Assembly: GCF_000425305.1 (NCBI RefSeq)
Contig: NZ_AUDE01000023.1
Span: 26,121-90,120, forward strand
Reading direction: 5' to 3'
Length of the DNA stretch: 64,000 bases
Source: Psychroserpens burtonensis DSM 12212
Lineage (GTDB): Bacteria > Bacteroidota > Bacteroidia > Flavobacteriales > Flavobacteriaceae
Below the pieces are notes generated by a model that was given only the letters and a program-made list of their open reading frames with translations, was not told the DNA's origin and did not search any database. This document shows positions 62,569 to 64,000 of this stretch, piece by piece; positions within the stretch are counted from its first letter, which is position 1, and the number at the start of each line of letters is the position of its first letter. The position numbers and the translations under genes are program-made.

Positions 62569-64000
62569 CTACCTGCTTAAATATACTCTCCCTTGGATTG
62601 GGTTTTTATTGTTTTCGTCATTAAATTCTAAAATAAAGAAGTACACGCCAACTGGTAGTAAAGATTCTCCTAGAGTTAGACCTTTTTTAGAAGTACCGTC
62701 CCAGTCAGAGGTGTTTATATCTCCTTTATATAAAATATTTCCGTAGCGATTATAAATCTCTAGAGTAAAATCAGGATATAAGTCTCTTAAATTTTCAATT
62801 GTAAATTCATCGTTTATGGAATCATTATTGGGTGAAAATCCATCTGGGATTACAATCTCTTCAGGACAGTCTTCAAGTAGCACCGTGATTTCTAATCTGT
62901 TTATACTTTCACAACCATTATCTGTTAAAGCAGATGCGTAATATGTTTCACCATCTACTAATGTATCAATATTAGAATAACTATTACCATTAATGGGAGC
63001 GTCAAACCACGTAATGTCATCTGTACTTGTTATATTATTTGATAAATTTTCTATTGTTGGTTCATCTTGAGTACAAAAGATATTTCCATTTTGAATAATT
63101 TGAGGCGTAACATTATCAAAAATTATAAAGTCAGAAGTGGTAATTGTAGATACGTCAGCGCTACATATTGAGCCTATTGATATAATTGAAGTTATAGTTA
63201 CAGTTGTTAATCCAGGAGTTGTTAGCAGATTGGCAGGTATATTAAAAATAGAGATTCCATTAGTAATATTAATTGTTATCGTGTTGTCAGATTGATTTGC
63301 TCCCGATAGATTATAAGTCAAAATAAAGGACCCATCAGGTAAAAGGGTGGCATTTGAAATGGAGATATCAATTGAAAGTCCTAAACAGATATCTTCGGAA
63401 GAAATTTCTAAACCAGTTGTGTTTGGATTTATCTCTATTGTTACAGTTACTGCGGAAGTATCTGTTTGGTTGCAGACTATTGGACCTGTAACCGTATACG
63501 TGTAAGTGCCAGCTATATCTAGATTAGGATCAAAAATCCCAGTTCCACTGGCGGTTGCAGGACTCCATGTGCCGCCTAAGTCAGGCGTACCATCTAAATA
63601 ATTAAATAAATCTTGAGTGCCATCATCGCTACAAATTATAGCGTTGCTATCTTCTCCAGCATTTGGAGTTGGAACAAAAGTCACAGTAACTGTAGCCGAT
63701 GCATCATCACAAGGTAGCGTTCCAATTAAAGTGTACGTATAAACGCCTTCGGAATCTACAGCAGGATCAAAAAGGCTTGTTCCACTAGCGAGAGTAGGAC
63801 TCCAAGTACCACCAGTTTCTGGAGAACCACCAAGTATGGTAAATAAATCTATTGGATCATTATTAGTACACAAATCTACTGAGCTATTGGTTCCAGCATT
63901 AAGAGGTGTATTCGTTGTTACAGTAACGCTTGCTGATATGTCATCGCAAGGTGGCGTTCCAGTAACCGTATAGGTGTAAACTCCAGCTACATCTTGACTA
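62569..64000 (-). CDS. T9SS type B (gliding motility-associated) adhesin, N-terminus beyond the window
   Basis: Open from base 64000 to the stop at 62569 (about 477 codons), so the start is outside. At least two complete and one partial repeats of about 80 residues are visible, each with Cys-xx-(N/D)-D, DLF, GGTWSP, SGT-FDP, GxYTYTVTG and a second Cys. After a linker the last 90 residues are the CHU_C/type B sorting domain: GFSPNNDSINDEFTIENLRD, FTLEIYNRYGNILYKG, SDWDGTSKKG, LPVGVYFFILEF, and final GRVYLSR. Exported by T9SS to the cell surface with PorP/SprF. Confidence 0.93.
   Translation of the reverse strand, partial: SQDVAGVYTYTVTGTPPCDDISASVTVTTNTPLNAGTNSSVDLCTNNDPIDLFTILGGSPETGGTWSPTLASGTSLFDPAVDSEGVYTYTLIGTLPCDDASATVTVTFVPTPNAGEDSNAIICSDDGTQDLFNYLDGTPDLGGTWSPATASGTGIFDPNLDIAGTYTYTVTGPIVCNQTDTSAVTVTIEINPNTTGLEISSEDICLGLSIDISISNATLLPDGSFILTYNLSGANQSDNTITINITNGISIFNIPANLLTTPGLTTVTITSIISIGSICSADVSTITTSDFIIFDNVTPQIIQNGNIFCTQDEPTIENLSNNITSTDDITWFDAPINGNSYSNIDTLVDGETYYASALTDNGCESINRLEITVLLEDCPEEIVIPDGFSPNNDSINDEFTIENLRDLYPDFTLEIYNRYGNILYKGDINTSDWDGTSKKGLTLGESLLPVGVYFFILEFNDENNKNPIQGRVYLSR

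Overview
The window comes from a low-GC member of the Flavobacteriaceae (Bacteroidota). Evidence: a Na+-pumping NQR operon, promoters of the TTG-N19/20-TAnnTTTG type, type IX secretion / gliding genes (plug protein, PorP/SprF, PorE-like OmpA protein, adhesin with a type B C-terminal sorting domain), and the DUF6090, DUF418, DUF4846 and DUF6695-like families. No rRNA, tRNA, CRISPR, integrase or transposase was seen. Both ends cut through genes (a lipase-like hydrolase on the left, a gliding-type adhesin on the right).

Region 1 (1-14.2 kb) is mostly housekeeping: a secreted hydrolase, pruA, a papain-like DUF protein, apaG, a divergent pair of a PLP decarboxylase resembling cysteine sulfinate/glutamate decarboxylase and a eukaryote-like cysteine dioxygenase (together a plausible cysteine-to-hypotaurine route), a T9SS plug protein, then nqrABCDEF with its terminator.

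Region 2 (14.2-54.5 kb) is about 40 kb in which every gene lies on the minus strand. Its core (15.6-41.5 kb) is a tandem array of 24 intact DUF6090 paralogues, two clear pseudogenes and one vestigial head. Each copy has a strongly conserved basic N-terminus and single membrane helix followed by a highly divergent helical domain; four long copies also carry a C-terminal beta-rich domain. An MBOAT O-acyltransferase/SGNH pair and a DUF418 membrane protein are embedded in the array. Upstream lie a second DUF418 protein, an OafA-like acyltransferase, an M20 amidohydrolase broken by a nonsense codon, an SDR, an iminopeptidase-like hydrolase, an amidohydrolase-SnoaL fusion, a RidA-like lipoprotein and an epimerase. 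Two 77%-identical 111-aa paralogues sit about 29 kb apart. The stretch 51.3-54 kb holds decaying remnants of an SDR and an acyl-CoA thioesterase.

Region 3 (54.6-58.4 kb) is a divergent two-component pair: a 1011-aa propeller-type sensor kinase and a LuxR-family response regulator. A palindrome CACAT-N4-ATGTG, abutting the -33 TTG of a good Bacteroidota promoter at nearly constant geometry, occurs upstream of the response regulator, of the SnoaL-like gene, at the head of the 51.8-kb transcription unit and upstream of the 21.3-kb unit that leads into the array. I infer a previously undescribed regulon in which this two-component system controls the DUF6090 block.

Region 4 (58.4-64 kb) has DUF4846 and a small hypothetical gene on plus, then on minus a PorE-like OmpA protein, PorP/SprF and the C-terminal part of a repeat-containing T9SS adhesin.
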